In this document: positions 36,237 through 44,914 of the stretch, in pieces
How the letters are laid out: each line of letters opens with the position of its first letter
How positions within the stretch are numbered: position 1 is the stretch's first letter
Assembly (NCBI GenBank): GCA_902536515.1
Contig: CACAXU010000003.1
Location: 1 to 64,000 of the forward strand
Reading direction: 5' to 3'
Source: an uncultured Litorivicinus sp.
Lineage (GTDB): Bacteria; Pseudomonadota; Gammaproteobacteria; Pseudomonadales; Litorivicinaceae
Length of the DNA: 64,000 nt
The notes under the pieces: generated by a model
What the model was told of the DNA's origin: nothing
Databases searched by the model: none
What the model saw: only the letters and a program-made list of their open reading frames with translations
Made by a program: the position numbers and the translations under genes

Positions 36237-36511
36237 ATACCGGCGAGCCCGCTTTCATTCAGACGCTCACAAGAAACTTCTAGGATCAGCTGGTATTTCT
36301 CTAACGCCCTTCTTTGGACCAGAATACTCCGTTACCTAGGTTTCATTAACGATTGTTTCAGTGGTCGATCATTATCGAAATCTCTTTTTTCGGGTTGAAG
36401 GGGTCTTCTGCGACACAAAAACAATCAATGATTGACATAAACGAATCACTAGTTATTAAATAACCTTCCAAAAAAAACAGCAACTAAGACAAAATGTGAC
36501 TGGAGGTCATC
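36237..36511. other. Intergenic region without a gene
   Basis: Between the zur-like remnant and the tandem-HTH gene I see no coding frame or RNA. Only an AT-rich promoter-like stretch near 36420-36490 stands out. Confidence 0.4.
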
Positions 36512-36832
36512 ATGCGTCTGTTAAAAGTGGTCGACCATTTTGGCTCAATCAAAGCGTTAGCCAACGCCTTGGAACTCAATCCATCCACGGTCCAGGCTTG
36601 GAAAAAATCTGGATTAGTCCCGGAAAAATGGACGGCCGCTGTCAACGAGTTGATGCAGCAATCGAAGTTCCAAAAAGTTACACCGGAGCACGTCTCTGTT
36701 GATTCGATCATTGCCCAGCATGGCTCGGTCAAGGCCGTTGCTCAGCTTCTCAAAGTCACACCTAATACGGTCTACCGTTGGCGAGATTCTGGGCGAATTC
36801 CAAGCGAATCCATCGAGAAACTCGTTGGTTAG
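36512..36832 (+). CDS. Tandem-HTH DNA-binding protein (YdaS/Cro-like, two copies in one chain)
   Basis: A 106-residue protein made of two homologous helix-turn-helix units. Residues 5-45 read VVDHFGSIKALANALELNPS then TVQAWKKSGLVPEKW; residues 64-103 read IIAQHGSVKAVAQLLKVTPN then TVYRWRDSGRIPSES. Each resembles the YdaS-like / Cro-type antitoxin repressors that are normally single-domain and dimeric, so this looks like a covalent dimer. GGAGG lies 5 bases before the ATG. Two small membrane/lipoprotein genes follow. No toxin gene can be recognised beside it. Confidence 0.75.
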   Translation: MRLLKVVDHFGSIKALANALELNPSTVQAWKKSGLVPEKWTAAVNELMQQSKFQKVTPEHVSVDSIIAQHGSVKAVAQLLKVTPNTVYRWRDSGRIPSESIEKLVG

Positions 36833-36854
36833 CTGAGTCTAAGAGGCCTAAAGC

Positions 36855-37265
36855 ATGCCAACCTTCACAGACGAGACCTCAGCCCTTGGAGACTTGGAGA
36901 ATCGAGTCAAAATCCCTTGTTCTTTGCCCGCAATGCTTGGTGCATTCATTTCCCTTGGAGCCTACTTAATTGCAAGAGACACTGGTGGATACGGATTGTG
37001 GCTATCAATAAGTCTATTTCTTGGCATCATTTTGACGACACTGTGTTTCTGGTCAGAAAAGGAAGGACAAATGCTCATCGAGGGTAACGATCCCTGTTTA
37101 TCCTCAGGAGCTACCGAAAAAATTAAACCAGATCTCACCTTATGGCTTCGCATGCAAGGAGTCTATCTGGTATCAGCTTTCGCCATCTTTGGAGTGTTAG
37201 GTCTAATTGGTGATCCAGTGTTCGCAATGTATTTAGATTGGAAGGGGTCGTTTCTCAATCCATGA
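36855..37265 (+). CDS. Small integral membrane protein, unknown
   Basis: A 136-residue protein with three probable membrane spans: LPAMLGAFISLGAYLIA and LWLSISLFLGIILTTLCFW near residues 24-65, and VYLVSAFAIFGVLGLIG near 103-120. Not recognised. GAGG lies 8 bases before the ATG. It follows the tandem-HTH gene by 22 bases, and its stop overlaps the start of the lipoprotein gene (ATGA), so the three probably form one operon. Confidence 0.6.
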   Translation: MPTFTDETSALGDLENRVKIPCSLPAMLGAFISLGAYLIARDTGGYGLWLSISLFLGIILTTLCFWSEKEGQMLIEGNDPCLSSGATEKIKPDLTLWLRMQGVYLVSAFAIFGVLGLIGDPVFAMYLDWKGSFLNP

Positions 37266-37561
37266 GAGTCAGAATTGAAGTTCCCTGTTTGGTTGTATTG
37301 TGTTGTTTAATTGGCTGCGCTAATGTCTCTAGCTCTCTCAAGTCGACCGAGCCCCCCCGTGAATCAGCTCGAGTACCCAGCACCTCAGTTAATATGGCGC
37401 TTGATCAACAAGAGCCTTATCAAAACGATAGTTTCAAGTGCTTCTACATTCCTGTTAGTACATCCACCGACGAGCAATTAGGCGTAACGCTACACTCGAG
37501 GGAGTGCCCCAAACGAATACAGTATGATTTCACAAAAGGTAATTGGCAGATCGCCAAATAG
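37262..37561 (+). CDS. Small putative lipoprotein
   Basis: A 99-residue protein when read from the ATG that overlaps the previous stop. A lipobox LIGC at about residues 14-18 follows a hydrophobic stretch (VPCLVVLCCLIGC), so it should be lipid-anchored. The mature part is polar with two further cysteines (FKCFY, RECPK) and no recognised domain. Confidence 0.6.
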   Translation: MRVRIEVPCLVVLCCLIGCANVSSSLKSTEPPRESARVPSTSVNMALDQQEPYQNDSFKCFYIPVSTSTDEQLGVTLHSRECPKRIQYDFTKGNWQIAK

Positions 37562-37636
37562 ACTAATTGTCGATCCCTCACAGACTAGGCAATGAGTCGC
37601 CCTGTCGGCGAAAGCATCAGCGATCTTGGCAGTGAC

Positions 37637-37846
37637 TCAGATCTGGTCACTTGGCAGTTTAGTGAATGGAATCGGACTGCCGAGCACAACGAACCGTAAT
37701 AGCCCGTAAGGTACCCCCAACACAACAAAAAAAATCAATATATCTAGGTCATCGCCGAGACCTAAAAGGACGACGATCAATCCTAGCGTTGATATTACAA
37801 ATAGAATAGTTAAAAACCAATCCACTACGAGCAATGCGCGACGCAT
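37637..37846 (-). CDS. Small membrane protein, two spans
   Basis: A 69-residue protein with two hydrophobic segments (WFLTILFVISTLGLIVVLLG and ILIFFVVLGVPYGLLRFVVLG). AGGA lies 8 bases before the ATG at 37846, preferred over 37873. Unrecognised; convergent with the lipoprotein gene. Confidence 0.5.
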   Translation of the reverse strand: MRRALLVVDWFLTILFVISTLGLIVVLLGLGDDLDILIFFVVLGVPYGLLRFVVLGSPIPFTKLPSDQI

Positions 37847-38011
37847 CACAAATATCCTCTGCAGTCCTACCAATCAGTAAGCGGCACGTTATCGCTCACC
37901 ACTCCCGCAACCGGTATTGTTGCGGCAGAGGACCTCAAACTCAATTAATTAGAAACTGAGATGGCAACGCACGATCGCGGAATCATATGTGCAGCCGTTG
38001 GATAACAGCAT

Positions 38012-38518
38012 TCAGGTGTGTTCCAGAATCACGTTTTTCAAATCGACCGGAGCGAAAATTTCAACCCAATATCCATCCGGGTCTTTGATAAATGCAATGC
38101 CTTTCATCGAGCCATCATTTGGTCGTTTCACGAATTCAACACCCATCGATTCAAAACGATCACAGGCCGCATTGACATCGGGAACCGAGACACAGATGTG
38201 ACCGAAACCTTTGGGTTCGCTGTTACCGTTATGGTAGCCCTCAAATTCATCATCCGTTTCAGTACCATGATTATGCGTCAGTTCTAGTAAGCCCGATTGC
38301 CGAGCCAACCATTCGATTCGCTCCGCGCGATCCGACGGCATCATATCACTCAGTCCAGCTTCAAAGCCCAAAAAGTAGAGACTGAACCCCATACTATCGA
38401 AGGTGAATGTTTCAATTAAGGTAGCACCAAGAATCTCGCGATAAAAATGAAGAGACCGCTGCGGGTCTTTCACTCGCAACATTGAATGATTTAATTTAAA
38501 CCCGGATATCGACATCAT
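38012..38518 (-). CDS. gloA: Lactoylglutathione lyase (glyoxalase I)
   Basis: A 168-residue VOC-fold enzyme close to the eukaryotic-type/Zn glyoxalase I length. Metal ligands are visible: [10 protein letters not shown] (His near residue 10), [10 protein letters not shown] (Glu near 78), [11 protein letters not shown] (His near 105) and DGYWVEIF (Glu near 153). It isomerises the methylglyoxal-glutathione hemithioacetal to S-lactoylglutathione. Single gene. Confidence 0.92.
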   Translation of the reverse strand: MMSISGFKLNHSMLRVKDPQRSLHFYREILGATLIETFTFDSMGFSLYFLGFEAGLSDMMPSDRAERIEWLARQSGLLELTHNHGTETDDEFEGYHNGNSEPKGFGHICVSVPDVNAACDRFESMGVEFVKRPNDGSMKGIAFIKDPDGYWVEIFAPVDLKNVILEHT

Positions 38519-38587
38519 TGTTGTCCTTTACGTAACGTTTGGTTGGATTGTTACAAAGCAATCACTTGGGATGGTAGTAAATCGATA

Positions 38588-39352
38588 CTACGACTGTTCC
38601 AGCTCGACCTGCCCTGACTGGTACATCACGTTGATTCGAATCACGTACTTAGGTGCCCCATCATGAAGAATTTCCCCAGCATGGAGCACCGATCGATCGT
38701 GAATTCCATGTCGGAAAAATAAGGCTCTTCCACGACACGGACTCACTCGATGAATAACAGTCTGACCATCCAATAAGAGGGTATCGCCACCCACGACACC
38801 TTCTTGTTTACCATTGAGGTACAGCAGCATCGACAACATCGAACGACCAGTTTTCCAATACTCGAGGTTATGTGTTTTCTTATTCACAGAAAAGCCTGGC
38901 CAATCACCGTCCAGATGTGGCTTGAATTCCTGTCCGACCGTGTAGCGATACGTATTAAAGCGGTGACTCAATACACCCATACTTTGCCGACCCTCAATGA
39001 CCGACGGAATGAAGGCTTTGATTCGGGAAAATAAAACCTCAGCGTCTCGCGGATGAGCCATCCAATGCACAGTTGTATTCTGTCGCATCCCGGGCGGAGT
39101 TTGGATGCCAGGTGCCGCCGCCCTAAATCCCAAAGCCTCGGTCAAGGCAATCAAACGCTCACTTTCCACTCGCGAAATCACGCCATCCACCTGAAAGGCG
39201 AGCCTGTTGTCAAAACTCAAATCTTGGTAGCCATGAGCACACCTCGTCCCACGAACTAAGAAGTTCTGATCAGCACGAAATATTGGTGTTTGTTCCTCAA
39301 AGCCACCATCAGGCAATGAACCCAAATCCGTAGCAACAACCTCAACGTTCAT
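38588..39352 (-). CDS. Prolyl-4-hydroxylase-like 2-oxoglutarate/Fe(II) oxygenase
   Basis: A 254-residue protein. Seen: FKPHLDGDWPG (HxD iron ligands), the late HxGxxL-like segment HAGEILHDGAPKYVIR with the distal His and the 2-oxoglutarate-binding basic residue. This is the P4Hc pattern. The start at 39352 has GAGGA 7 bases upstream, better than the longer frame at 39385. Substrate unknown; similar bacterial enzymes act on peptidyl or small-molecule targets. Confidence 0.75.
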   Translation of the reverse strand: MNVEVVATDLGSLPDGGFEEQTPIFRADQNFLVRGTRCAHGYQDLSFDNRLAFQVDGVISRVESERLIALTEALGFRAAAPGIQTPPGMRQNTTVHWMAHPRDAEVLFSRIKAFIPSVIEGRQSMGVLSHRFNTYRYTVGQEFKPHLDGDWPGFSVNKKTHNLEYWKTGRSMLSMLLYLNGKQEGVVGGDTLLLDGQTVIHRVSPCRGRALFFRHGIHDRSVLHAGEILHDGAPKYVIRINVMYQSGQVELEQS

Positions 39353-39363
39353 CGTCAGATCCT

Positions 39364-39398
39364 CATAAAAAAGCCCAGCGTGCAAAGCACACTGGGCT
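39364..39398 (-). terminator. Rho-independent terminator of the GMC operon
   Basis: Stem AGCCCAG(t)GTGC with GCAC(g)CTGGGCT around a short loop, followed on the minus strand by TTTTTT. It lies just after the GMC dehydrogenase stop and within the upstream region of the 2OG oxygenase gene. Confidence 0.9.
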
Positions 39399-39416
39399 TC
39401 CTATCACCGAGTCATA

Positions 39417-40988
39417 TTAGATAGTTCTCGCTGCCATCTCCTTGGCGATGTAATCCGCCTGACGCATCGCTAATGCGACGATGGTCAATGTCGGATTTTC
39501 TGCGGCACCAGTAGTGAACTGCGAACCATCGGACACGAATAAGTTGTCTATGTCATGAGTCTGACCCCACTTATTCACGACGCCGTCACGTGGCTTGGCC
39601 GACATCCGATTAGTCCCCAAATTATGTGTTGAGGGGTACGGCGGAGTTGGATACGTTCGAGTTGCCCCGACAGAATCATACAATTTCTTCGCTTGCCCCC
39701 AAGCATGATTTCGCATCGCGATATCGTTCGGATGATCTGAGAAATGCACGTTTGGTGCGGGCAATCCGTACTGATCCTTCACATCGTTGTTCAGGGTTAC
39801 CGCATTAGTTTCTTGCGGCATATCCTCACCAACAATCCACAGCCCGGCCATGTTCTCGTACATATCCATCGCGGAGGTAAATGAGCGACCCCAAGCACCT
39901 GGATCCAGGAATGCAGCCATAAACGGAACCCCAAGAGCTAAGGTCTCTAGCTCGTATCCTCCAACAAATCCACGGGATGGATCATGTATGGATTCATCAG
40001 TAATAATTCCTGCCATGGTAGTCCCACGCCAGAAACGAACAGGTTTGGGGAAAACGGCGTACATAGATGCCGTCATATGACGCATGTAGTTCTTGCCGAC
40101 CTGGCCGGAACTGTTGGCCAATCCGTCCGGGAACATACTGGAGGCAGAGTTCAAAAGTAACCTCGGGCTTTCAATTGAGTTACCAGCGACTGCGACAATA
40201 CGTGCTTTTTGCATTTGCTGGTTGCCATCCTTATCGGCATAAATTACGCCAGTTACCTTGCCTTTCGCGTCATGCTCAATCTTCAGGACTTGAGCGTGCG
40301 TCCTCACCTCAAGATTACCAGTAGCCTCTCCTTTCGGGATGTCGCTATAAGCCGAAGACCACTTCGCACCAAATTTACATCCCTGAAAACAAAAGCCAGC
40401 TTGTTGGCAATTAGTCCGACCATCCCTAGGCTCACTATTGATGGCCATCCGACCCGTGTGAACGTTTTTATAGCCAAGGTTTTTTGCGCCAGCCTCAAAC
40501 ACCTTATAGTTGTTATTTCCTGGCAATCCTGGAATCCCATTAGTCCGCGTTACGCCAAGATTTTTCTCAGCCTTGGCGTACCAGGGCTCCATTTCAGAGA
40601 GACCAATCGGCCAATCAAGCAAACTTGCACCAGCCACATCACCGTAGACAGTCTTTACCTTGAACTCGTGCTCTTGGAATCGTAACGAAGCCCCCGCCCA
40701 GTGGGTTGTGGACCCACCAACCGCTTTAACAATCCAAGAGGGAAGCCCAGAAAAATCCTTGGATACACGCCAGTCACCCGAGGTGGTACGAGCATCAAGC
40801 CAGCTAATCTGGCCAAAGCTAGCCCATTCGTCGTTCTGATAATCTTGTGGTAGGTGCCTTCCGCCCGCCTCTAGGCAAACGACCTTGATACCTTTCTGAG
40901 CAAGCTCATTTGACAAGACGCCACCACCGGCGCCGGAACCAATGACGACAACAACACCATTATCGTTTAGATCAAATTTTGCAGACAT
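39417..40988 (-). CDS. GMC-family FAD dehydrogenase, large subunit (gluconate 2-dehydrogenase-like)
   Basis: A 523-residue flavoprotein. FAD fold VVVIGSGAGGGVLSNELA at residues 13-30, VGGSTTHWAGASLRF near 90, a Cys-rich GFCFQGCKFGAKWS near 197-210 and the C-terminal THNLGTNRMSA with the conserved His. It oxidises an alcohol or sugar acid. It follows the Tat-exported small subunit by about 25 bases; pairs like this form periplasmic dehydrogenases in which the small subunit carries the complex out through Tat. The usual cytochrome c subunit is missing here, so the electron acceptor is unknown. Confidence 0.9.
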   Translation of the reverse strand: MSAKFDLNDNGVVVVIGSGAGGGVLSNELAQKGIKVVCLEAGGRHLPQDYQNDEWASFGQISWLDARTTSGDWRVSKDFSGLPSWIVKAVGGSTTHWAGASLRFQEHEFKVKTVYGDVAGASLLDWPIGLSEMEPWYAKAEKNLGVTRTNGIPGLPGNNNYKVFEAGAKNLGYKNVHTGRMAINSEPRDGRTNCQQAGFCFQGCKFGAKWSSAYSDIPKGEATGNLEVRTHAQVLKIEHDAKGKVTGVIYADKDGNQQMQKARIVAVAGNSIESPRLLLNSASSMFPDGLANSSGQVGKNYMRHMTASMYAVFPKPVRFWRGTTMAGIITDESIHDPSRGFVGGYELETLALGVPFMAAFLDPGAWGRSFTSAMDMYENMAGLWIVGEDMPQETNAVTLNNDVKDQYGLPAPNVHFSDHPNDIAMRNHAWGQAKKLYDSVGATRTYPTPPYPSTHNLGTNRMSAKPRDGVVNKWGQTHDIDNLFVSDGSQFTTGAAENPTLTIVALAMRQADYIAKEMAARTI

Positions 40989-41013
40989 TCTAATTCTCCT
41001 TATCCTTGCCTTT

Positions 41014-41538
41014 CTAAACCCAATTGATGTCGTTGTAGCCGCGATTTATGTAACCGCCCTTCGAGTACGACTCACCCTCGTAGCCAAACAATGGCCATAC
41101 CTCTTTCTGGTTATACAACCCAGTAATCAGATTACCCCGAACCGTTTGGAAGAAAGAGCTGTCCTCAATACTCTTCAGCATTTCAATTCGGTCGTCCTCC
41201 CAGCTGGCAGAAAGATAATCGGTATAACCTTTTTCCTGAGCCAGCTTGTTTAAGATCTGAACTCCCTCCGCCACGCTCGACTTTGAATCAGCTGAATCAT
41301 ATCCCTTCATTGCACGAGCGTAATACTCATCTGGAATATGGTTGTGTGGGTAAACATCCCTCGCCATTCTAATCAGTGTCGCCATTTCTTTCGGCGTGAC
41401 GTGTTTTGTCTCCATAGCCCAGGCAGCAGTGCTACCTGCAACAAAACCAGTACCAACCGCTAGGCCAGCACCGACGACCATGCACCGCTTGAGAAGCTCT
41501 CGGCGGCTTATCCCTTTCGATGAAGTGATTGTTTCCAT
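41014..41538 (-). CDS. Gluconate 2-dehydrogenase subunit 3-family protein, Tat-exported
   Basis: A 174-residue small subunit. The N-terminal SRRELLKRCMVVGAGLAVG (residues 11-29) is a twin-arginine signal. The body contains the subunit-3 pattern TLIRMARDVYPHNHIPDEYY and the C-terminal GPYEG-like LFGYEGESYSKGGY. It is the escort and assembly subunit of the GMC dehydrogenase encoded next. GAGGAAA precedes the ATG. Confidence 0.88.
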   Translation of the reverse strand: METITSSKGISRRELLKRCMVVGAGLAVGTGFVAGSTAAWAMETKHVTPKEMATLIRMARDVYPHNHIPDEYYARAMKGYDSADSKSSVAEGVQILNKLAQEKGYTDYLSASWEDDRIEMLKSIEDSSFFQTVRGNLITGLYNQKEVWPLFGYEGESYSKGGYINRGYNDINWV

Positions 41539-41733
41539 TACTACGTTTCCTCGTTGTTATTGTAGAAATCGCTTCCGCTTATTGACGACGAACCGGCCAG
41601 GAGGCACGAAACGACGCGAATTCTCAAACTACTATCTGACAATTGGGATACCAAAAGGTAGCAGTGGGGTACTACATCGGGCAAATCGAATAATAAATTC
41701 GTATAATTGTTCAGACATTTTTCAATAAATTTA

Positions 41734-41783
41734 TGGTGTACCAAGTTGCGCCAAGCGAGATAACGAGAATTTATGGTCTACCA
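41734..41783. promoter_or_regulatory. Two TGGTnnACCA operators 40 bases apart
   Basis: TTATGGTGTACCAAG (core at 41734-41743) and TTATGGTCTACCAAA (core at 41774-41783) are exact inverted repeats TGGT-nn-ACCA separated by 40 bases, close to four helical turns. They lie about 195-245 bases upstream of the dehydrogenase small-subunit gene. This is the kind of site bound by FCD-type GntR proteins. Confidence 0.6.
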
Positions 41784-41788
41784 AAAAG

Positions 41789-42091
41789 TTAACTAGCTTG
41801 GCGTTGCCGCTGATCTTCCATTCGGGTTGCTAAGCGGTTATCCATGTAAATCAAGCATGCCGACCGCAATAAAGATGTGAAGTTTTGTGGCGCACCCTGA
41901 AGTTCCATCACCTCTCGATGTAACTTCGATATGAAGCCGGGCGTTGTAAATCCCTGTGACTCAGCAACCTCGTCAAGTATTGACCAGTAAAGGCCCTCGA
42001 GACGGATGCTCGTTACCTGTCCATCGAGCCGGATACTTCTTGAAACATACGAATAGTTATCAGGATCTTGACCAGCAAAAATCTGACACAT
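41789..42091 (-). CDS. Ribbon-helix-helix domain protein
   Basis: A 100-residue protein when read from the ATG at 42091, which has AGGAGGG 7 bases upstream. The sequence RSIRLDGQVTSIRLEGLYWS followed by LDEVAESQGFTTPGFISKL is the pattern of the bacterial RHH_4 family (about 70-100 residues), in which a beta strand pairs between monomers to bind DNA. Members often sit beside exported oxidoreductases. Here it precedes the GMC dehydrogenase genes and is flanked by TGGTnnACCA-type sites; it may be a co-regulator of that operon. Confidence 0.75.
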   Translation of the reverse strand: MCQIFAGQDPDNYSYVSRSIRLDGQVTSIRLEGLYWSILDEVAESQGFTTPGFISKLHREVMELQGAPQNFTSLLRSACLIYMDNRLATRMEDQRQRQAS

Positions 42092-42174
42092 AGCGAACCC
42101 TCCTGGTGCGTGATTATTTTCTCTTTTATGAGAATGAGAATACACGGTTACAAAAGAATGGCAAGTGGCTATTA

Positions 42175-42245
42175 TGGAATACCAAAACTATAAAAATAAT
42201 CACATAGACTAAAATTTATGCAATTTCGAGTGCTTATGGTATTCC
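42175..42245. promoter_or_regulatory. Two further TGGTnnACCA-like sites
   Basis: TGGAATACCA at 42175-42184 and TGGTATTCC at 42237-42245, both preceded by TTA as in the sites at 41734 and 41774. They lie about 85-150 bases upstream of the ribbon-helix-helix gene and overlap its presumed promoter. Less perfect than the other pair. Confidence 0.4.
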
Positions 42246-42286
42246 CTGATGATGTTTTTAGACCCAAAGACGTAACGCAAAATCAA

Positions 42287-42960
42287 TTAAGATTTGCGCA
42301 TGAAGAGTGCTGTTGTATCAAGCACAGGTAATTGCGTATGGCCTTGGTCGACTAATAGCCCGATTTCGGTATATCCGAGAATCACCCCAATTGCTCTCTG
42401 ATGGAACAAGTCCTCGAAACACCCAAAGAGACATCGCGAGAACTGTCGTTGAGTTCACCATGACCGAGCTCGTCATAAATGATCCAGTGAACCTCCTGCC
42501 ATTGCACTTCACTCGGGATGATCACATCGATACCAAAGCGTTACGAAGTCGATCGGACAGGAACAATTTTTCCATCGTGAATCGGATGCCTAACAAACCA
42601 ACACACACATAATCATCCCTGTAAAGCGAATTCACCGAGCGCGTCACCGACATGTAAATGAGTGATATTATCCCATCACAGACTTGATCAAATACCACAT
42701 GCATCGTGTTCGTATAAATGGCAACGTAATCAGCCCCCGCCATAACCAAGTGTTTAGCGGCGTCTCCTCAAATGACAACAGCATTCCGAGCACCGTCAGA
42801 CTGACACTGTTCAATCTTGGCAAAATCCGCACTCACCATGACGATTTTCGCTTAACGAAAACCGCCCAATTTACGATTAACCGCATGCTTGCAGAGAGTA
42901 ATACGTTTGCGTACTTACCCAGCTCATTCCACCGATGCGACCGTTTGTTTTACAGACCGA
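42287..42960 (-). pseudogene. Aspartate/glutamate racemase, decayed
   Basis: Three separated frames on the minus strand spell out a racemase. Near 42950: IGGMSWVSTQTYYSL (the start of such enzymes). Around 42600-42749: GADYVAIYTNTMHVVFDQ with the first catalytic Cys changed to Tyr, then VGLLGIRFTMEK. Around 42300-42540: GIDVIIPSEVQWQEVHWIIY, and after another shift ILGYTEIGLLVDQ (the second Cys position again not Cys) and LDTTALFMRKS to the stop. At least three frameshifts and the loss of both catalytic Cys positions mark an old pseudogene. Confidence 0.75.
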
Positions 42961-43096
42961 ACCAATCACCTAATTCACCAAGATAAAGAACCAAGAGCAC
43001 AAAAGAAATCCCTTTCCAAACCCACAAATTCTGACGAAGCTCTTCTGCTTCTTTTTCGAGCACAATCAGATCAGTATCGTTTTGCTCTCGCTTCAT
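42950..43096 (-). CDS. Small coiled-coil/membrane protein
   Basis: A 48-residue frame starting MKREQNDTDLIVLEKEAEEL, followed by a hydrophobic span (GISFVLLVLYLGELGDW). GGAGG lies 5 bases before the ATG at 43096. Unrecognised; good ribosome site and amphipathic helix plus span make it a plausible small gene. It slightly overlaps the start of the racemase remnant. Confidence 0.4.
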   Translation of the reverse strand: MKREQNDTDLIVLEKEAEELRQNLWVWKGISFVLLVLYLGELGDWFGL

Positions 43097-43227
43097 ATTC
43101 GCTTCGCCTCCGCAATAATTCATGGCTGAGATAGTGCCAGATTCATTAAAAAAAACCTGATCTTGAATTCTAACCCGTGATGGTTTCATACTTAATCACA
43201 GTTTTTAGACAAACTGCGTGACTCAAC

Positions 43228-43578
43228 ATGGGTAAATTCAACAAATTTATATCGATCGTTGCATACACAGTAGTTAGCGCTTCGGGACCGAGCGCTCTGG
43301 CTCAACCGCCTTTCACATACAAATGCTTCGAAGCGGGATCGGGTCGAGATTTTCGATTTGAAGTGCCCGCAAGTGGAAAAGGTGAGCTCATCCTTTTACC
43401 TGGATTTCCCGTCAAGACCAGAGATCGCCTTCCTGTTAATGGATTTGCATCGAAAAATTCGTTCCGTTTTGGAAACGAGATCGAGGGTGGGCTCTTTCGA
43501 AACGGCGTGTTCTATTATCACAAACACAATAGTTCGACTGGCACCAAGATCGTAAACGGCGCCTGTAAACTGATTTAA
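43228..43578 (+). CDS. Small secreted protein, unknown
   Basis: A 116-residue protein with a signal peptide (residues 1-26, SIVAYTVVSASGPSALAQ with cleavage after ALA) and a mature part with two cysteines (YKCFEAG near 33 and GACKLI at the end) that could form one disulfide. No family recognised; likely periplasmic. Confidence 0.55.
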   Translation: MGKFNKFISIVAYTVVSASGPSALAQPPFTYKCFEAGSGRDFRFEVPASGKGELILLPGFPVKTRDRLPVNGFASKNSFRFGNEIEGGLFRNGVFYYHKHNSSTGTKIVNGACKLI

Positions 43579-43583
43579 CCAAT

Positions 43584-43757
43584 CTAGAGAATACGGCACC
43601 AACCTTTTTGGCCGAGCACTTGATCGAACCCCCTCAACTCGCGGTAATGACACTGGGCGGCTTCGTAGTCCAGGATGGCATAACCGCAAAAGGTTAACAC
43701 CGCAATGATGCATAGCAGCGTAACAACTGTTTGTTTATAATATCGAATCCAATTCAT
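43584..43757 (-). CDS. 57-residue membrane-anchored protein
   Basis: Frame MNWIRYYKQTVVTLLCIIAV continues into a span (LTFCGYAILDY) and a short outside tail with two cysteines (EAAQCHYREL, GWCRIL). Positive residues before the span suggest inside N-terminus. Only a weak ribosome site is seen. Converges with the secreted-protein gene. Confidence 0.4.
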   Translation of the reverse strand: MNWIRYYKQTVVTLLCIIAVLTFCGYAILDYEAAQCHYRELRGFDQVLGQKGWCRIL

Positions 43758-43966
43758 CGAACGATCTCATCAAGGGAACTCTTAATATCGACGATGCACA
43801 AAAAAACTATAGTGGCTGTGGCTTTTGTTGCTAACTGCACTTCGAAATAACCATTCACTTAATGCGACTATCGCAATGGGTACGCTAGATACCATAAAAA
43901 ATCTTTAACAGCTGATCATCTCGAGTCCAATAGCACGACAGCCTTCCAAACTCGTGGTCGTCCAGG

Positions 43967-44914
43967 TTAAGGAACTCCCAATCGAGAGCGCAAATCGTCT
44001 GGCATCGGATGTGTGGTTAGTTTCGTGCCTGCTTGGCGTACCAAGCCCGGCAACGGATCAGACAGTATCCCCTCCAACTGGCGCGCAATCTCGAGTAAAG
44101 CATCCAAGTCGACATCGCACCTATACCCATCGAAAATCAATGCATGGACCAAGTCCTCAGTACAAACATTACCCGTCGCCCCGGGAGCATAGGGACAACC
44201 CCCAATGCCACCGATCGACGCGTCCAAATGACGGATACCTGCATCGATTCCAGCCAAGGCATTGGCGATACCCAACCCTCGCGTATTGTGAAGATGCAAA
44301 GTGATTTCAATCTCCGGGAACTCATCAACAATCGCCTTACATAGGCTAAATATCTGATGAGGGGTCGCTGTGCCCACGGTATCAGCAAGGGTTAACGAGT
44401 CGATGCCAACATCCAGATAACGCTGGGCCCACTTCAGCACTATTGATGGATCGATCGAGCCAACAAAAGGACAACCGAAGGCCGTAGCCAAAGTCCCGTT
44501 GACCCTCAGCGATCCTCGATTTGTACAAATGTCCCGAAACTGATCCAACGAATCATCACAAGTCATTCGAAGATTCGCGATGTTGTGTGCATTACTGACC
44601 GACATCACGACGTTCACCTCATCGAGATAGACAGCGAGAGCTCGCTCGAGACCTCGAATATTGGGGATTAACGCACTGTATGTCACACCTGGAACACGCT
44701 CTATCGCGTCCAGAACGGCCTCAGCGTCAGCCAAAAGGGGTACAGCTTTCGGTGACACGAACGAAGTGACTTCGATTTTCGATAAGCCAGTTTTCGACAA
44801 CTGATTCAGCAACTGGATTTTATCGGCAGTCTCCACAAACTGACCCGCACTCTGAAGACCATCACGCATGCCAACTTCTTGGATCCGAATAACGTCACTT
44901 GGCACATCTCGCAT
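43967..44914 (-). CDS. HMG-CoA lyase-like enzyme (DRE-TIM family)
   Basis: A 315-residue TIM barrel. N-terminal VGMRDGLQSAGQFV (metal and substrate residues), ITLHLHNTRGLGIANAL (metal-binding HxH) near residue 210 and GCPYAPGATGNVCTEDL near 247 carrying the catalytic Cys of HMG-CoA lyases. It cleaves a 3-hydroxy-3-methyl-type acyl-CoA, giving acetyl-CoA plus a keto acid. ATG at 44914 shares its A with the TGA of the CoA-transferase gene and has GGAGG 6 bases upstream. Final gene of the TRAP operon. Substrate could be HMG-CoA or a relative such as citramalyl-CoA. Confidence 0.9.
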   Translation of the reverse strand: MRDVPSDVIRIQEVGMRDGLQSAGQFVETADKIQLLNQLSKTGLSKIEVTSFVSPKAVPLLADAEAVLDAIERVPGVTYSALIPNIRGLERALAVYLDEVNVVMSVSNAHNIANLRMTCDDSLDQFRDICTNRGSLRVNGTLATAFGCPFVGSIDPSIVLKWAQRYLDVGIDSLTLADTVGTATPHQIFSLCKAIVDEFPEIEITLHLHNTRGLGIANALAGIDAGIRHLDASIGGIGGCPYAPGATGNVCTEDLVHALIFDGYRCDVDLDALLEIARQLEGILSDPLPGLVRQAGTKLTTHPMPDDLRSRLGVP

